This document shows, one piece after another, positions 36,201-46,945 of a DNA stretch of 60,000 nt. This DNA comes from Liolophura sinensis (taxonomy: Eukaryota; Mollusca; Polyplacophora; Chitonida; Chitonidae), in contig NC_088301.1 in the NCBI RefSeq assembly GCF_032854445.1, positions 55,789,187-55,849,186 of the forward strand, written 5' to 3'. The notes under the pieces are model-generated. The model ran no database searches. It was not told the DNA's origin and saw nothing but the letters and a program-made list of their open reading frames with translations. The position numbers and the translations under genes were made by a program. Each line of letters opens with the position of its first letter. Positions within the stretch are counted from its first letter, which is position 1.

Positions 36201-37170
36201 AAAATGAAAAATGTTCAAGAACTAAAAATGTTTGTGATATAGATTCGACAAAGACTGGATTGAATGCAGAGTGCAGAATTGTAAGGACTAAGAGCTCTGA
36301 TTCTTTGCTGGCTGCAGACTCCAGTGTGCCAGCGTGCAGCAGGCTTGTTGAGGGGATGGAACACCTGGGGCTCTCCTTCTCGGAAAAGACTTTCTGTTCC
36401 TGTCCGCTGGCTAGGAAGCTTTTTCCTAATGGGCAGGTTTGGAGTGCTAGCATTGAAGACTGTACATGGTTCCACACAGCATCCAGTGTGAGAAGCCACC
36501 CCTTGTCCTCCTCAGTTTGTGATATAAGGGAGGCAACCAAGTCAAACAACTGTGATACCGTGAATGAAAGTGTGGATTTCTCACCCACATGTCTCAGTGA
36601 ACCATCTCTGGAATACTTGAGTTTGTCTGGTTGCTGGCTGGTAACGGATACAGGGCTCATGTGAGTAGAAAAGTTAAAAACAGTACTGTATATACAATTA
36701 TATATAGGTGGCCTGAATGACTAAGTGGTCTAAAGTTTTGGTCTTATAATGAAGATGAGGGCTCTATTATCTTTAATGTTGGTTCATTTTCGTACGGCAT
36801 AAAGCATCCAAAAAAATATATTAACTTATATTTTATATATCTAATAATTCTTTTCTTTATGTCAGCCATTCCTCTGGTGTAGACATGAGGAAAATCTGAA
36901 AAGACTGATAAGGGTGATAATTGTGTGTCCACCACTTTCAGGTGTCTGGCTGAGAATGGAGGGTTACCTGCTCTGCGACACCTGGATTTGTCTGGCTGTC
37001 TGAACATAACTGCATCTGGTCTGGAAGCCTTGGTGGAGTTATGTGCTCAACTTGACCATGCAAACTTGTTCTACTGCGATAACTTGGAAAACGACCCGTA
37101 CCCAGTGACAGCTAGTGGCTGCCAGAACCTTGCCTGTGGAAGTCGAGTCTGTTGTCGAACAGGCACCTGA
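24202..37170 (+). CDS. FBXL5: F-box/LRR-repeat protein 5, iron-sensing E3 ligase subunit
   Basis: Nine coding exons join in phase: 24202-24291, 30445-30780, 32583-32715, 32976-33182, 33710-33858, 34374-34487, 35335-35417, 35992-36660 and 36942-37170. They give 669 residues (human 691). FBXL5 is the substrate receptor of an SCF ubiquitin ligase that degrades IRP2 when iron and oxygen are sufficient. An N-terminal hemerythrin domain (1-160) keeps the iron ligands H17, H59, E60, E63, H89, H136 and E140, in the motifs HEQIEN and PHMKEEEE. The F-box spans about 205-250 (LLPDELLLDIFAELNPHEL). An acidic DEDADIDES motif follows. LRRs occupy about 325-400 and 580-640, with a low-similarity 180-residue insert in exon 8. 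The C-terminus ASGCQNLACGSRVCC keeps the Fe-S cysteines. Intron 1 is 6.2 kb. Confidence 0.96.
24430..25036. repeat. Large palindromic (foldback) repeat in FBXL5 intron 1
   Basis: Two inverted arms of about 280-300 bp are centred near 24731. A perfect 33-bp pair is 24559-24591 with 24870-24902. Other pairs are 24622-24653 with 24809-24840, and the GGACGTT / AACGTCC pair at 24441 and 25023. Similarity persists to the outer ends. The central spacer is a few tens of bases near 24715-24750. This has the form of a foldback or MITE-like element. I saw no clear target-site duplication. Confidence 0.85.
25037..28800. other. FBXL5 intron 1, unremarkable middle part
   Basis: AT-rich intron sequence without a convincing exon. 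A tRNA-like AGTTCAAATCCCACTC near 27938 is probably an eroded SINE head. A short dispersed motif GGTAGGGTAGGAATTAAA at about 27101 recurs at 48793. Confidence 0.4.
28804..28943 (-). mobile_element. SINE 3' fragment, reverse orientation
   Basis: Plus-strand ATTTATTTGATTGGTGTTTT, then GCTGTACTCAAGAGTATTTC and CCCAGGGGAAACCCATGACT are the complement of the SINE 3' domain and tail. The tRNA-like head is missing. Confidence 0.8.
28992..29259 (+). mobile_element. Full-length tRNA-derived SINE
   Basis: A complete copy: head GGGGCCTCCGTGGCTCAGTC with A-box TGGCTCAGTCGG, B-box GAGTTCAAGTCC, a CCCGGGCTCTGCCCGG core, GCCGCCGTCGTATAAG, ATTCTTGAGTATGGCG and the tail (AAAT)n. It is flanked by a 13-bp target-site duplication TCTTTTGCAAACG at 28978-28990 and 29259-29271. 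It is the reference copy for this window. Confidence 0.95.
29272..29501 (+). mobile_element. Second SINE at the same target site, internal deletion
   Basis: Begins GGAACTCCGTGGCTCAGTTGG immediately after the TSD of the previous SINE and ends in (AAAT)n before TCTTTTGTAAACA (29502-29514), a third, slightly mutated copy of the same TSD. About 50 bp containing the B-box are missing (CTCTCACC joins directly to GGCCGTAC). Confidence 0.93.
29926..29972 (+). mobile_element. SINE head fragment (B-box region)
   Basis: ACCAATGCGGCAGCTGTGAG, then TTCATGTCCAATTCATGTGA closely match the B-box region of the SINE. Both ends are cut off. Confidence 0.6.
31360..32505. repeat. 30-bp minisatellite in FBXL5 intron 2
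   Basis: About 38 copies of a 30-bp unit, form CATCTGCATATTCTGG plus TTATTGGCAATGTA. Unit variants include GGAAGTG, GGCAGTG and CTGTTTATT. A ~235-bp multi-unit block (from about 31625) is repeated at about 31860, carrying the same odd variants. The array ends about 80 bp before the acceptor of exon 3. Long ORFs in several frames are by-products of the period. Confidence 0.96.
36699..36815 (+). mobile_element. Possible other tRNA-derived SINE fragment
   Basis: GGTGGCCTGAATGACTAAGT, then GGTCTAAAGTTTTGGTCTTA resemble a tRNA-like head with an A box. The B-box is eroded, and TACGGCATAAAGCATCC follows. It lies in FBXL5 intron 8. Weak evidence. Confidence 0.3.
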
Positions 37171-37384
37171 TCCTGTAAGTATGTATGCCAGCTGGCACTT
37201 CGATTCTATTGACGTGTCTTGTCCTTGAGAAGTAGTATATTTAACTATCCTGCATTAGATAAAATACTGCGTTTTTTATTGCACAACAACTCTATGCCTC
37301 GACAGGTGTGAGAGTTCTGACACCATATACTTCTATATCCTTTCAATCAGTAACCTTGTTGTCTTCAAAATATGTGACGCAGTA

Positions 37385-37497
37385 CAGTCAATGACCTTTA
37401 ATTTCATGGAATTTTTCACCAACAGTTCTACCAGAACTATAGTACAGGTGGATGATTAGTTGGTGAAAAATTCATTAAAGTGTGTGTGATTTACTGT
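37385..37497. repeat. Short foldback element in the FBXL5 3' UTR
   Basis: A perfect 15-bp inverted pair GAATTTTTCACCAAC / GTTGGTGAAAAATTC at 37409-37423 and 37459-37473 sits within longer imperfect arms starting ACAGTCAATG and ending GATTTACTGT. This looks like a ~110-bp palindromic MITE. Confidence 0.65.
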
Positions 37498-37682
37498 TTA
37501 TCATGTATAATTTCTCATGATATTTCACAAACTTAGTTTACCTGGGTGATTACTCTGAAAATTTCTGTGAATTTTTACGCTATTTTGTTTATTGTACAGA
37601 TACTGTGTATTCTTTAATGAGGTGCAAAACCAGTATTTGTTCCTTTGCTTAAGGCAAGCTAAAATCATTTTTATTTGGTCTG

Positions 37683-37688
37683 AATAAA
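37683..37688 (+). terminator. Polyadenylation signal AATAAA of FBXL5
   Basis: AATAAA lies 513 nt after the FBXL5 stop codon, followed by sequence richer in T. It is the first canonical signal after the stop, implying a 3' UTR of about 530 nt. Confidence 0.6.
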
Positions 37689-37784
37689 GCTTGTATCATA
37701 CTCCAAAACTTGGCATAGTCATTCTACAACAACTAAAGAAACACGATAATATGAGGTGGCTGTTTCATTGTTGATGCCCTACTT

Positions 37785-38035
37785 ACTGTAATTAAAATTA
37801 CGTATACAAGATTCACAACTGTGCCTCTTGTGTATTGGAGTCAATGTTACGGTAAATGTAATGAGCTCAGGCTATGTATACATGCAAAGCACAATGACAC
37901 AATGAGGATGTGTTGAATTAATTACAGTAAATTACAAAACTCTGTGCCTTGTGTGTAGTATAATCAGTGTTGTAGTAAACATTAGGGATTGTGTATCAAA
38001 ATGTACTGCTTGTATGGATCTCAGGGTTTACATAT
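37785..38035. repeat. Copy of a dispersed AT-rich repeat ('actgaattcc / ttgagctcag' family)
   Basis: Motifs such as TACTGTAATTAAAATTACG, GTGTATTGGAGTCAATGTTA, ATGAGCTCAGGCTATG and GTATGGATCTCAGGGTT match, in order, motifs at 44770-45010 and in the 51890-52370 region. The family is not identified. Confidence 0.45.
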
Positions 38036-39660
38036 ATGTAATGTGTATGTTGATGCCATGTGTGAGCGTGTCTGTTAAGCAGGATAAATTACAACAGTCC
38101 TGACTTTACGTCTCTTTTTCTGCGTTAGAAATGTTGATTCTTGTGTTGGCAGGCATCTGTGTGTTTTTTCAGGTTAGGTTTATTAGTACTTGTACAATTT
38201 TGATGTTTCCTGGATATGTAGACATGTGAGTTGATATTCTGCTATCCAAAGTAGTTTGATTTTGAGAATGTGATGTGTCATGGTAACCTGTTTAACTTGA
38301 TGATGACAGAAGTGTACACATAGTATTTTTTTGTCTGTGTAGCAAAAGTTAGGACTTCAGTTTTTTTACATTTGATTAATAATTTAACAGTTTACACTTG
38401 CTTGCTCATTTTCACCCATAGATCTGATTGCCGTGGTATAAGTGAACAAGTAAAACTGTAGTTGACCGCCTGCTGTCACAGAGTCCCCATCAATAGCCAG
38501 GACAGGAAATCTACATTGTACAAATCCCTGTCTAGGACTGGGTGCATTTCTGCCTCTTGCATGTCAGCAGTTGAATGAATTCTGCAGATTATATGTATAT
38601 ACATATTAATTACCTTAATTAGTAGTTTAAGTGCAGCTAGGCATATTAATGTCATAATTCATTGGGCTAATTTAAGATGAGTTAATATTGGTCACTCCCT
38701 TCAAATTTAAGGCTTGCCATGGTATGAAATCTCATGAAGCACAACATTTAGTGACAAATTGGCAAGATGATTTGTTTCATTTACCATGATACCAATTTTA
38801 AACTGAACTACATTTACTTTCCAGACATGTAACTGTTTGTTGTTTTTTGTTCATGTGATGGGAGGCTCATCTCATAGAAGGTCCTAATCACATAGAACAT
38901 GCCGTTTTCTTCTGTGACATTGCAGAGCTTGTGTGCTTCATTTGTATTTTATGAGCACATTTACACTGATTAGTGTAACGTAAAAAAGGAAAGAACAAAG
39001 GAGTTTCACAGCTTTAAAACATTTTGTTAAATGCAGGAAGGAGTTGTACAAGTTCCCCATCGTTGCATAGCAAATAAATGTATGTTAATTTATACCTCAA
39101 GCTGACAAATTTCATGTAGTGTAAATGTTTTAAACATTGGTATTAACACGGTAAAGTCTTTTCCAGTGGAAATTTTTTCCTGGATCCATGATCTCTCATT
39201 ACATATATACATCATGAAGCATGTGTGTTATGTAATGTTTTTCTTGTTTTATCATTGTGTATTTTTTTTTAATTTCAGTTTAATTGTTTGTGTGGTTTTT
39301 TGGGGTTTTTTTTTTTTTACTCTTAAGCCGTTTAACCAACTAAGCAGTATCTATCTCTCTGTCTGTCCGTCTCCATTTCTTGCTTTCTCTTAAACTATCG
39401 AAAGGAAATTTAAGAAATTGTAATTGTCTGGCTGAAAATGAAGAAGGGTGTGTTTGCTGTTGGCCGGCCAACTCATTGAAAATGTATTGACCTAAATCTT
39501 CCTTTTTCTCAGTTCTGTATTTTTTTTTTTTCCCCAACGTGCAACGAAAAATTATGCAGAACAATTGTTCATTGTTTGTTAGACAAATGGTCCAATGGAA
39601 AAGTAAAACAGGGTATACTAGGCTTACAAAGACACGTTAGCAAAGGCGGGATAGTTGTCA
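38036..39660. other. Intergenic, no gene seen
   Basis: AT-rich sequence with poly-T runs (39261-39320, 39521-39531) and no exon-like coding sequence. Confidence 0.4.
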
Positions 39661-39663
39661 ACT

Positions 39664-42600
39664 CAGGGATCCCAGCCCTCCTATATTTCCTAATTTTTTT
39701 TTTTACATTGGCACAAACAATTCTTGTCGCATGTACGTGTACATCTGCGTGGTTGACTGTAGGGCTTATTAAAGCTTATAGTTTTAGCGTTGTGCTGATA
39801 GTCAATCCACATTGATGATATCAAAGGTCGGAAGGCTGGAAACAGAGAAAATGGCAAGTATATTTTATTTATCCATCAAGGAATTTCTAAACAGAAACTA
39901 TTTGTTGAGTAAATGTATGATTTATCATTTCTCTATATTCAGCTAAAATGTAATTTTCAATCCAAGTTATTTTATTTATACATCACCAAAGTTGAAACTT
40001 CTAAATAGAAACTAATTCTAGGATAAATGCATGATTCATCATCTCTTATTGCATTCAATTCACTTAATAACCAAAATACATGTGTACAACTGGTGAAGGT
40101 TGGGTGGGTTGGGGTGGATAAAGGACTTATTTTTTCAGATTGAAACTGTGTGGTGTCTTATCTATTTAATAGATGACCAGGGATTGTTTGCCTAACTATT
40201 GCTGGTAACTTACATTGTGCAGTTCTTAGCCATATTCAAGATGTGCTGTATCTCATACAGCTTTTATGTTATGATGTAAGTTAAATAAAATAACTGGTGT
40301 TATGTTCTATTTCAGACCGACAACTTTCGTTATGCCGGGTGGGAGAACCAGATTCAACCCAGTGTGGCTGAAAAGTGGACATGGCTGTAAGCTTTCTGAA
40401 TGGTGTCAGCCTAGTAAAACATCTGTTTATGCTGTATTTTGTTTTCTCTGCAATTCCACAGTCCAATTTGATAACTAGGGTCTTCAACAACTTGTGCGAC
40501 ATTCTAAATGTAAAGGTCAACAAAAGCAAGCCACAGAAATACTAGGTGGTTCGCAGATAATACTGACCTTTGCTCATGCAACAACTGATTCTGCTTCTGC
40601 TTCAAGTTCAGTATCCTCTCCTGCTGTAAGCAAGGATCATTGGTTTGTTTGTCGCGAATGGATGCAATTACAAAGGTGGAACTGATCTGGACCTTAAAAA
40701 TGGTTAATTCACATTTCAGTTACTCATCTTGTGATGGTCTGAAAGTAGTACCCCTTATGGCAATGTTTCCTGGAGCTATACCAGTTGGTTTTTCAGTGGG
40801 CTGATCAAAAATTTCATTAGTGAGGTAACTGGGCCTTGCTTCCAGAGGATGATCAATAATGATGTCCAGAAGTTTGATGTAGGATTCAGTCTTTCTTATG
40901 ACGAAACCACAAATGCACAAAATTTGAAGCAGTTTGAAATTAAGGTCTGAAGATCAAGATCAGATTGTTGTGCACCATCTTAAGACCGTTCTGATGGGCC
41001 ATGCAACGGGTGAAGATTTGTCGAAGAAAATTACGTCTGCCGTCAATGAAGCTGGCTTGCAGCTGAAGAATTTGCTGATGTTAGGGAGTGATGGACCGAA
41101 TGTCAACATCACTCTCTGGCGTATGGGTAACAAAGCCATAACTGATATGGGGGCCCCAGGACTTCTCAATGTCAGAACATGTACTGTCCACATAGTACAC
41201 AATTCTTTTGGCAAAGGCTTAGGAGAATACTGCTCAAATATTCCACAATTTGTTGTTGATATTTTTTACTGGTTTAAGGGATCTGCAGCCAGGTCTTCTG
41301 ATCTACAAGATGTTCAAAGCAAGATTGGAATAGCGACAGAGAAGCCTTTGAAACATGTTGAATGACGGTGGTCTGCTGTAGAACGTATTCTGGAGGTCTC
41401 TTATCGAGAACTTGCCAGTTTTTCTGCCAAAGCACAACCCCTCAAGGTGGAACTTCAGGGACCAGAAATCACAGCCCAACTCAACTTTCTCAGGTTTCTC
41501 TCTTCTTCATTTGCCAAGTTCTTGATCTTCTTCCAGTCTGAGAAACCACTCATTCATATTCTCTATGATAAACTTTGCAATCTACTCATCACGTTAGTTA
41601 GGCGAGCGATGAAGAAATCTACTGCTGATGCAGCCCAAAATCTTCAGCTACTTGATGCCTCAGTTGTCAGTGACCAGCTCGAAAGAAAAGCTGTTGGAGT
41701 GGGAGAAGAATGTCGTAACAGCCTTGGTAAGTTGCAGGTATGTGAGATGGAGAAAATGTTGCTTGGAATCCGAAAATTTTACCAGGCAGTGATTCGTCAG
41801 AAGAAGCTTCCCCTCTACAACAAATCCAGAAACATGCCGGATATTTGCAGCCTTAAAATCGTTGTGCCATTTGGTCTGACAGATCAGTTCAAGGCCTATC
41901 CAGAGTACTAAGGTGAGATTTTGACAGTGACATCATTGCTGATGAATGAAGGGTCTGTCAGGAAGAAAGCTTCTTAGCAGACTGGTCCCAGGAAATAAAA
42001 CAGGATGGGGACCGTCCTTATGAGGAGGATTGATACGTATTGATCAGAAGTCTCTGGACTGAAGAACTGCATGGGAAGTTGCAAGTTTCCTGCGCTGAGT
42101 TAGAGACAGTTGTTTTGGCCCTGTCCCATTGAAACAGTGATGTAGAAAGGGCATTTTCAGTAAGTAACAAAAGTGTTACCAAAGGATAAGCCTAAGTGAG
42201 GCTTCAGTTAACAGCCTTTGGGCATCAACTGATCGTATGAAACAGAATGGCAACAGACCAGAGCATTTTCCAATTACCAAAGATTTCCTTTCTCTCTGAC
42301 ATATGGCAAACATGGATTATAGACAGAGACTTGAGAAAGAACACAAAGGAAGAGAGGAAGAACAAAGAAAAAGGAATCAGCCAATACAAGATAGAGCAGA
42401 ATGAGAAAAACACAGAGAAATCACTTGCTGAGAAGGAATCATTGCACCAGGTATCGCTGGGTGTGAGCAATAGCCTGCTAAACCAGGGAAATCAAAAATT
42501 GGGGAAGGCTTTAAAGAAGGGTGCTATTACAGAGACTGAGGTTGCTCAGAATCTGCATAAAAAAAATTGCACAGGCAGAGTCAGAAAAGAAGAAGGTTGA

Positions 42601-43544
42601 GAAGAGAAAGCTTACTATGATGGAAAACATGGTTGCTGGTAAAAAGAAGAAACAGTGACACTTTTTTTTGCTTCTACAATATTGTGATCACTGCCATGTG
42701 CTTTTATTGCATGACCGGGAGAGAGGTACATGTACCATGGTAAACTACATGTAAGTCGATATCTTGGATTTCTCCTGTGTACTTGGTGTCGCACTTTTTG
42801 AATTTTTAGTTTTAAGTTAAGAGATTAAATGTTATTGTTCCAAACGCTTTTGTTTGTGTTCCAGAGTGTTTCATTTATGTATTAAGTGATTGCTTGGTAA
42901 CCTGTGAAAATGACATCCCACCCCAGTGTTAAGAACTTGTGTTGAATATGTTTATTATGAAAAACACTGGGTTTAGGGTGACAAGTTGAAAATACATATT
43001 TTGGGAGTTATAATTTTCATTTCAAATAATTGATACACTTAACTCCAATTCATTTAAATTCAGTGTCAATTTCGAAAGACAAGTGGTGTTGATACTTTCC
43101 ACTCTTAAAATGACCCCTTGACTGTTGTGCGATGACCAGAAAGTGTCCTCATAATTGACCCACTTCAGCGTGCAGTTCACAGAACACATGATCTAACTTG
43201 GGGCCAGATATGCCTATACTGTTACACAACCTCAAGGCAAGAATGCATAGAGATCTTGCTAATCAGTCTCCTTGATGTAATAATGTACAATGCCTGGTGT
43301 GATATAAAATTAATAATTTGGGTGGACTGTGTGGCTGAAGGGGAGTAGGCGGCCAAAGTTGAGAATACATGTAATTAATAGTAGACCTGCCTGCTTATCA
43401 AGCAGAAACAATATGAAAATTCAAGCCCTATCTCCTATATTTCCTACTTTTTTGTTTTAAAAATTCCTATAAAACTCCTATAATTTATGAAAAAAATTCC
43501 TATTTTTCCTATATTTTTTCTTTCATTCTTGGGTGGGACCCCAG
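39664..43544 (+). mobile_element. Probable hAT-superfamily DNA transposon (decayed)
   Basis: The left end CAGGGATCCCAGCCC (39664) and right end GGGTGGGACCCCAG (43531-43544) are imperfect terminal inverted repeats. The possible 8-bp target duplication is GTCAACTC / GTCATCTG (6 of 8). The motif CTCCTATATTTCCTA occurs near both ends, but in direct orientation. The element holds a broken transposase at 40332-42658. The transposase assignment is strong; the exact boundaries are tentative. Confidence 0.5.
40332..42658 (+). pseudogene. hAT-like transposase pseudogene with BED-type zinc finger
   Basis: From ATG 40332 the reading starts with FNPVWL and a C-x2-C finger (CFLC), then HSKC after an in-frame TAG at 40476. 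Frameshifted remnants with YDETTNAQNLKQFE follow, then an ORF 40934-41362 with GSDGPNVN and CTVHIVHNSFGKGL, typical of the hAT RNase H-like catalytic core. TGA at 41363 interrupts; the frame continues to TAA at 41909. After further stops, the C-terminal dimerisation motif NSDVERAFS appears at about 42133, with a TGA just before it (42130). A charged KEER-rich tail ends at TGA 42656. Stops and frameshifts make it non-functional. It is related to invertebrate hAT elements with a BED-like finger; no domesticated intact ORF is seen. Confidence 0.88.
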
Positions 43545-44355
43545 TCATCTGTATCACTGTCCTTAACATGAACTATACGTTCCACTGTAGACAGGTCCTA
43601 CCACAGATGACCAGCTGTCTGTCATCCTGGTTATCAGCAAAAATGGTGGGCAGAGTGTGAAGTTTTGACAGAAAGAAAACTTCACATGGCCTGGGCCTTA
43701 AAAACCTACAAAGTGATAGTTGAAATTACACAAGTAACTAAAATGGACAACTCAAGAGGTCAGACTGGCACTTTCACTTTCAAAGGAAACTTACTCATCC
43801 TGTTGGTGAGTGGTGTGCAGAGAATATACTGTATGGGTGCCACATTTGATTGTAGATTGTTCTCTTGATATAAATTAAGCACCAGCTAAAGGAAAGGCAC
43901 AGAAGGGTATGGAATGACCAAAATCTCTTGAGAAGATGTGAGATGAAGAAAAAGGCTTCACCACATCAAAAAACAAGCAATGCTAAGTTATATGTATATG
44001 TGCTACTTACTTTTAGACATTCATAGTTAACATTCTGCAGTCAAACTGACTTCTTGAATGGTTCCCGAAGTCTTGTATATGCAGTATCTCTTAAAACTAT
44101 GTTTTCATCAAAATAATACGCCTTCATCCCAGCGTCAAAAATGATGCAGAGCAAGATTTAGGTTAAAATGTGTGAGATTTGTCTTGTCTTAAAGGTATTT
44201 TTTACCTCGATTTGTACCATGAATGGACAGTACTTTCCTTTAAGAGACCTTTTTGTTAAGTGCTCCACTGTGATATATAATTGCTCAGGGCAGAGGAATT
44301 CTGCAGTTTAACTCATATTGTCTATTATTACTTATTTGTGCTTGATATATACACA
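42659..44355. other. Non-coding, including the hAT 3' part
   Basis: Transposon 3' sequence to about 43544, then AT-rich DNA. I see no gene in it. Confidence 0.4.
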
Positions 44356-44359
44356 TTTT

Positions 44360-45060
44360 TAGCTCGCCTGTATAAAGTACAGCTACAGGCATAGCTTGTG
44401 TTGTACCCTGAGCGTTGGCGTCTAATAATAGAGAAAGCAATGTTAAACAAATTGTTAGGAGTGGTATCTTAAAAAGGATTGCATGTATTGAGCTCAGGAT
44501 TTGGACTGTATGTATAGAGCTCAGGATTTGGACTGCATGTATTGAGCTCAGGATTTGGACTGCATGTATTGAGCTCAGGATTTGGACTGCAGGTATTGAG
44601 CTCAGGATTTGGACTGCATGTATTGAGCTCGGGATTTGGACTGCAGGTATTGAGCTCAGGATTTGGACTGCGTGTATTGAGCTCAGGATTTGGACACATG
44701 TAGAGCACAATAACACAAGGGGGAAGTTCCATTGTGGATTGGATGTTTGTATATTAAGTACCAGTAAAGTACTGAATTCCTGACTTGGTGTATTATGTAT
44801 AAGAACCAATGTTAAACAAAATGATAGGGGTTGTATCTCAAAAAGTACTGCATGTATTGAGCTCAGGGTTTGCACACATGTAGAGCACAATAGGAGGGGG
44901 TGATTTTACTTCGTTGATTGGTTGTGTATATATTAAATACCGTAAATTACTGAATTCCTGACTTAGTGTATTGCGTATTAGAGTCACTGTTAAACGAAAA
45001 GTTACAATTGCTGTGAGATGGGTTTCAATTTAATGTATGTAAATTACCAAATTCATGATT
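44360..45060. repeat. Dispersed 'AGCTCGCCTGTATAAAGTAC' repeat, composite
   Basis: Starts TTTTTAGCTCGCCTGTATAA, then TACCCTGAGCGTTGGCGTC. Two successive copies of its body follow (ATGTATTGAGCTCAGG, ACACATGTAGAGCACAATA, GGTGTATT..GTAT, AATGTTAAACAAA). The sequence GTAAATTACTGAATTCCTGAC ends a copy near 44965. Related copies lie at 37785 and about 51890. The family looks like a common lophotrochozoan dispersed repeat. Confidence 0.6.
44476..44700. repeat. 27-bp minisatellite inside the dispersed repeat
   Basis: About 8.3 copies of a 27-bp unit, form TGCATGTATTGAGCTCAGGA plus TTTGGAC. The same unit exists once in the neighbouring copy at 44848-44875, so it arose by local amplification. Confidence 0.93.
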
Positions 45061-46765
45061 TCAGTTCTTTTGGCATTGACCTGAAGTTTTGCGTTCATAC
45101 GATCTCATGTGGAGTTGGAAAACCACTATTTGTACGCAAAGTTTGAGAACCCCAAAATAATGGTCAGATCATGGGAAATGTCAGACCTCTGATGTGCTGC
45201 GGAAATGGAGTAGGTGACCTGACAAAGCTGCTCTGAAGCTCCCACTATCATGCCAATTGCATCTCTATTCCAGTGCTCATTTGGCAAGTGGGAGGCTGGT
45301 TCTGTGATGAGTGGATTAGCACTTCGTGCCTGGTGGAATTGTACTTGTGGGTTTGCCTAACACCTCACCATGAACTGTGTACATAGGAGAGAATTTATCG
45401 TTAGCGTATACAGCTGATGGCGGCTGTTACCATGGCAAGTTCATTCATCTGAAATTGCTGTGTGATGGATTTCAATCATAAATTGATTAGAATTTAATAA
45501 TTTAATGTCTTACATATAATGGGGAAAACCTTCATGTATGATAAGAGAAAGAGTCCATGCTATAAGATGTATTTCAGATCTATGTTATTACAGAGCTTGT
45601 CCAATTTTTATCCATCAGAATGTGGTCAGACAAACTGAGGAAATGTGGGAATTCGTTCACATGTATGTCATGTATTTTTTTGTTTTTTGTTTGACATTGT
45701 TGTAAACACATAATCATGTATCCTCAATAATTTGATTGAATCTATGTTTTTAATCCAATATATTATGTCTTCATCCAAGGAGAATTGCCTCAGGCTCATT
45801 TTCCATGATGCATATACTTACTGGGATTGCCATAACCAAAACTAACCAGAAAACAAAATATGGTAGCTGTAGTTAGATTATGTAGAGTTTAACTTCATAC
45901 TATTGACATTCAGTTGCTTACAGTTTTGATAATATTATCCCAGAATGTAAGATTTATGACTTACCGAGAGCCCTGACTTTTAATCATTATGTAATGTGTG
46001 ATTTCAACAGTGATGTGCCGTGTCATGTTTTCTGAGCCTATAAAAAGATTAGTGTTCCAGCTTAACCACATTGTGTAATTTTTTACATTTAATTTATGTT
46101 TATTGTCGTATTGATCAGCTTGGTGTAGTGATAAAAATTCATATTAGAAGTGATAAATATTCATCACAGTGTGCCAATCAGTGTTTTTGTGCTCAGTAAT
46201 CACTGCAACAGTTCAGCCCGGACATTATACATCAAAAGATTCAGTTCCATATTAACAGATTGTCAGCTTACAATGGACCTATGGGTCCAGCCTGTAAGCC
46301 ACAGGATATGATGGTGTGAAGCTAATCCTGAGTAAAAGTTTGTCCCAAATTAGCATTTAACAAATGTGCTAATTTACTTTCTATTCATTGCTATGCCCAC
46401 ATAACAGAGTTTTAGTGGAGCAGTAATATCCAAATGTGACCTGTCATACCCTTCAGTTCTCAACAATTCAGCCAACTACAATTTTCAGCGTGAAACGTTA
46501 TTGCAATGTTTGGGCACTTGATTGTTTTTCGTGTAAAAGTCAAGTTGCTTGTCTTGATGTAAGTCTTCTTGTCTTGTATATAAGGAAAATGTGCTTGACA
46601 GTGTGATTATATTTGCCAGGATACATGAAACATTTGTTTTTTATTTGTTGATCTAGAGTCTGGGATATGTCCTAAAATATAAAGGTACAAATAGCTTCTC
46701 AGTTTTCTTCTGTGGATGTAAGAATGGCTGTAAAGCATAGTGAAGGCCCAATTGGTCAGTCCAGA
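45061..46765. other. Intergenic, no gene seen
   Basis: No exon-like coding sequence or RNA gene seen. Confidence 0.4.
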
Positions 46766-46769
46766 AATT

Positions 46770-46945
46770 ATTTACAATATTTATGTGATTCGCGTTTTAC
46801 GCTGTACTTAGGAATGTTTCACTTATGCGACTGTGGCCAGAATTGTGGTGTGGGAAAACTGGGCAGAGACCAGAGGAAACTGACGACACTGCAGGTTGCT
46901 GACAGATCATGTATGGCTGGAGAGGAAGCCAGCATAAGTCCCGTA
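46770..46945 (-). mobile_element. SINE fragment, reverse orientation
   Basis: Plus-strand GTGATTCGCGTTTTACGCTG, TACTTAGGAATGTTTCACTT, ACTGGGCAGAGACCAGAGGA and GAGAGGAAGCCAGCATAAG are the complement of the SINE 3' domain and middle. A 109-codon ORF across it is spurious. Confidence 0.75.

Noticed and set aside
37171-37180. A donor site GTAAGT right after the FBXL5 stop, suggesting a 3' UTR intron or longer protein
   Set aside because: The C-terminal end matches the family end, and a polyadenylation signal follows at 37683; no convincing partner acceptor could be assigned.
40934-41911. A domesticated transposase gene
   Set aside because: In-frame stops at 41363 and around 42130, frameshifts in the N-terminal part and terminal-repeat-like flanks point to a dead transposon.
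44285-44890. A 201-codon minus-strand ORF with SIHAVQIL repeats
   Set aside because: It is made of the 27-bp minisatellite and dispersed repeat sequence.
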